Source of the DNA: Streptomyces tropicalis
GTDB lineage: Bacteria > Actinomycetota > Actinomycetes > Streptomycetales > Streptomycetaceae
DNA: 64,000 nucleotides
Direction: 5' to 3'
Assembly: GCF_029269835.1 (NCBI RefSeq)
Contig: NZ_JARJBB010000022.1
Span: 1-64,000 of the forward strand
Shown: positions 63,808 through 64,000 of the stretch, piece by piece
Layout of the letters: each line of letters opens with the position of its first letter
Position numbering within the stretch: the first letter of the stretch is position 1
Notes under the pieces: model-generated
Databases searched by the model: none
What the model was told of the DNA's origin: nothing
The model's input: the letters and a program-made list of their open reading frames with translations, nothing else
Made by a program: the position numbers and the translations under genes

Positions 63808-64000
63808 ATGACGGACAGCACCATCATCAAGCTCACGGCCGCCGAGACCGCCGCGAGGATCGCCTCCGGCGAGCTCACCGCGGTCGAGGTCACCGAGGCC
63901 CACCTCGCCCGGATCGAGGCCGTCGACGAGAAGGTCCACGCCTTCCTGCACGTCGACCGCGAGGGTGCCCTCGCCCAGGCCCGCGCCGTGGACGAGAAGC
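63808..64000 (+). CDS. gatA: Asp/Glu-tRNA amidotransferase subunit A (partial, N-terminus)
   Basis: The first 64 residues of GatA (IIKLTAAETAARIASGELTAVEVTEAHLARIEAVDEKVHAFLHVD) before the window ends. GatA is the amidase subunit that frees ammonia from glutamine; its catalytic Ser-Ser-Lys triad is beyond the edge. It is transcribed with gatC. Confidence 0.93.
   Translation, partial: MTDSTIIKLTAAETAARIASGELTAVEVTEAHLARIEAVDEKVHAFLHVDREGALAQARAVDEK

Overview
The window is Streptomyces chromosome. GC content is very high with strong third-position GC bias, there are many GTG starts, and the gene content (glgE/glgP, Tat and lipoprotein signals, tandem heterodimeric ABC exporters, RmdB-type c-di-GMP protein) is typical of the genus. 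I count 54 protein-coding genes (two cut by the window edges), two riboswitches and several strong terminators and operators. I see no tRNA, rRNA, CRISPR array, insertion sequence or prophage. From memory, the gene order resembles the S. coelicolor core region around SCO5443 to SCO5499; I could not check this.

Layout. 1-4.3 kb: glgE (partial) diverges from glgP, both alpha-glucan metabolism. 4.3-9 kb: a DUF1990 gene and two tandem secreted M4 metalloproteases with homologous upstream regions. 9-16.6 kb: two heterodimeric ABC exporter pairs, all on the minus strand. 16.8-19 kb: glgX debranching enzyme. 19.3-21.9 kb: two tandem L,D-transpeptidase lipoproteins. 22-28.5 kb: enoyl-CoA hydratase, a GHKL ATPase, a polysaccharide deacetylase-like lipoprotein coupled to a beta-propeller lipoprotein, a tiny EF-hand protein, an F420/NADP-type reductase, a GH25 protein and a phospholipase C-like protein.

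28.9-33.7 kb: a glycine/serine catabolic unit on the minus strand (gcvT-gcvH-glyA-sdaA) led by a tandem glycine riboswitch. It would carry glycine to serine to pyruvate. A P-loop protein and two SseB-like (serine sensitivity) paralogues lie next to it on the other strand. 37-43.9 kb: a complete dipeptide/oligopeptide ABC importer whose last ATPase has an unusual 230-residue Ala/Pro/Glu/Lys tail. 44-50 kb: M1 peptidase, TRIC-like channel, esterase, thioesterase, TetR regulator and two small membrane proteins.

50-53.5 kb: cysteine desulfurase, PGRP-like amidase and mnmA. Desulfurase and MnmA together would make 2-thiouridine in tRNA. Between desulfurase and amidase, on the minus strand, is a TPP riboswitch with its own promoter-like sequence and a hairpin terminator but no gene to control. 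53.5-64 kb: hydrolase, DUF427, LOG-like, SDR, MetE-like, ligA, an RmdB-type GGDEF-EAL protein that carries the only in-frame TTA codon I found in the window (suggesting bldA dependence), a TetR/DUF4267 divergent pair with two clear operators, a cupin protein, then gatC and the start of gatA.

The most interesting items are the orphan TPP riboswitch, the TTA codon in rmdB, and the ABC exporter in which one nucleotide-binding domain has lost its Walker A motif.
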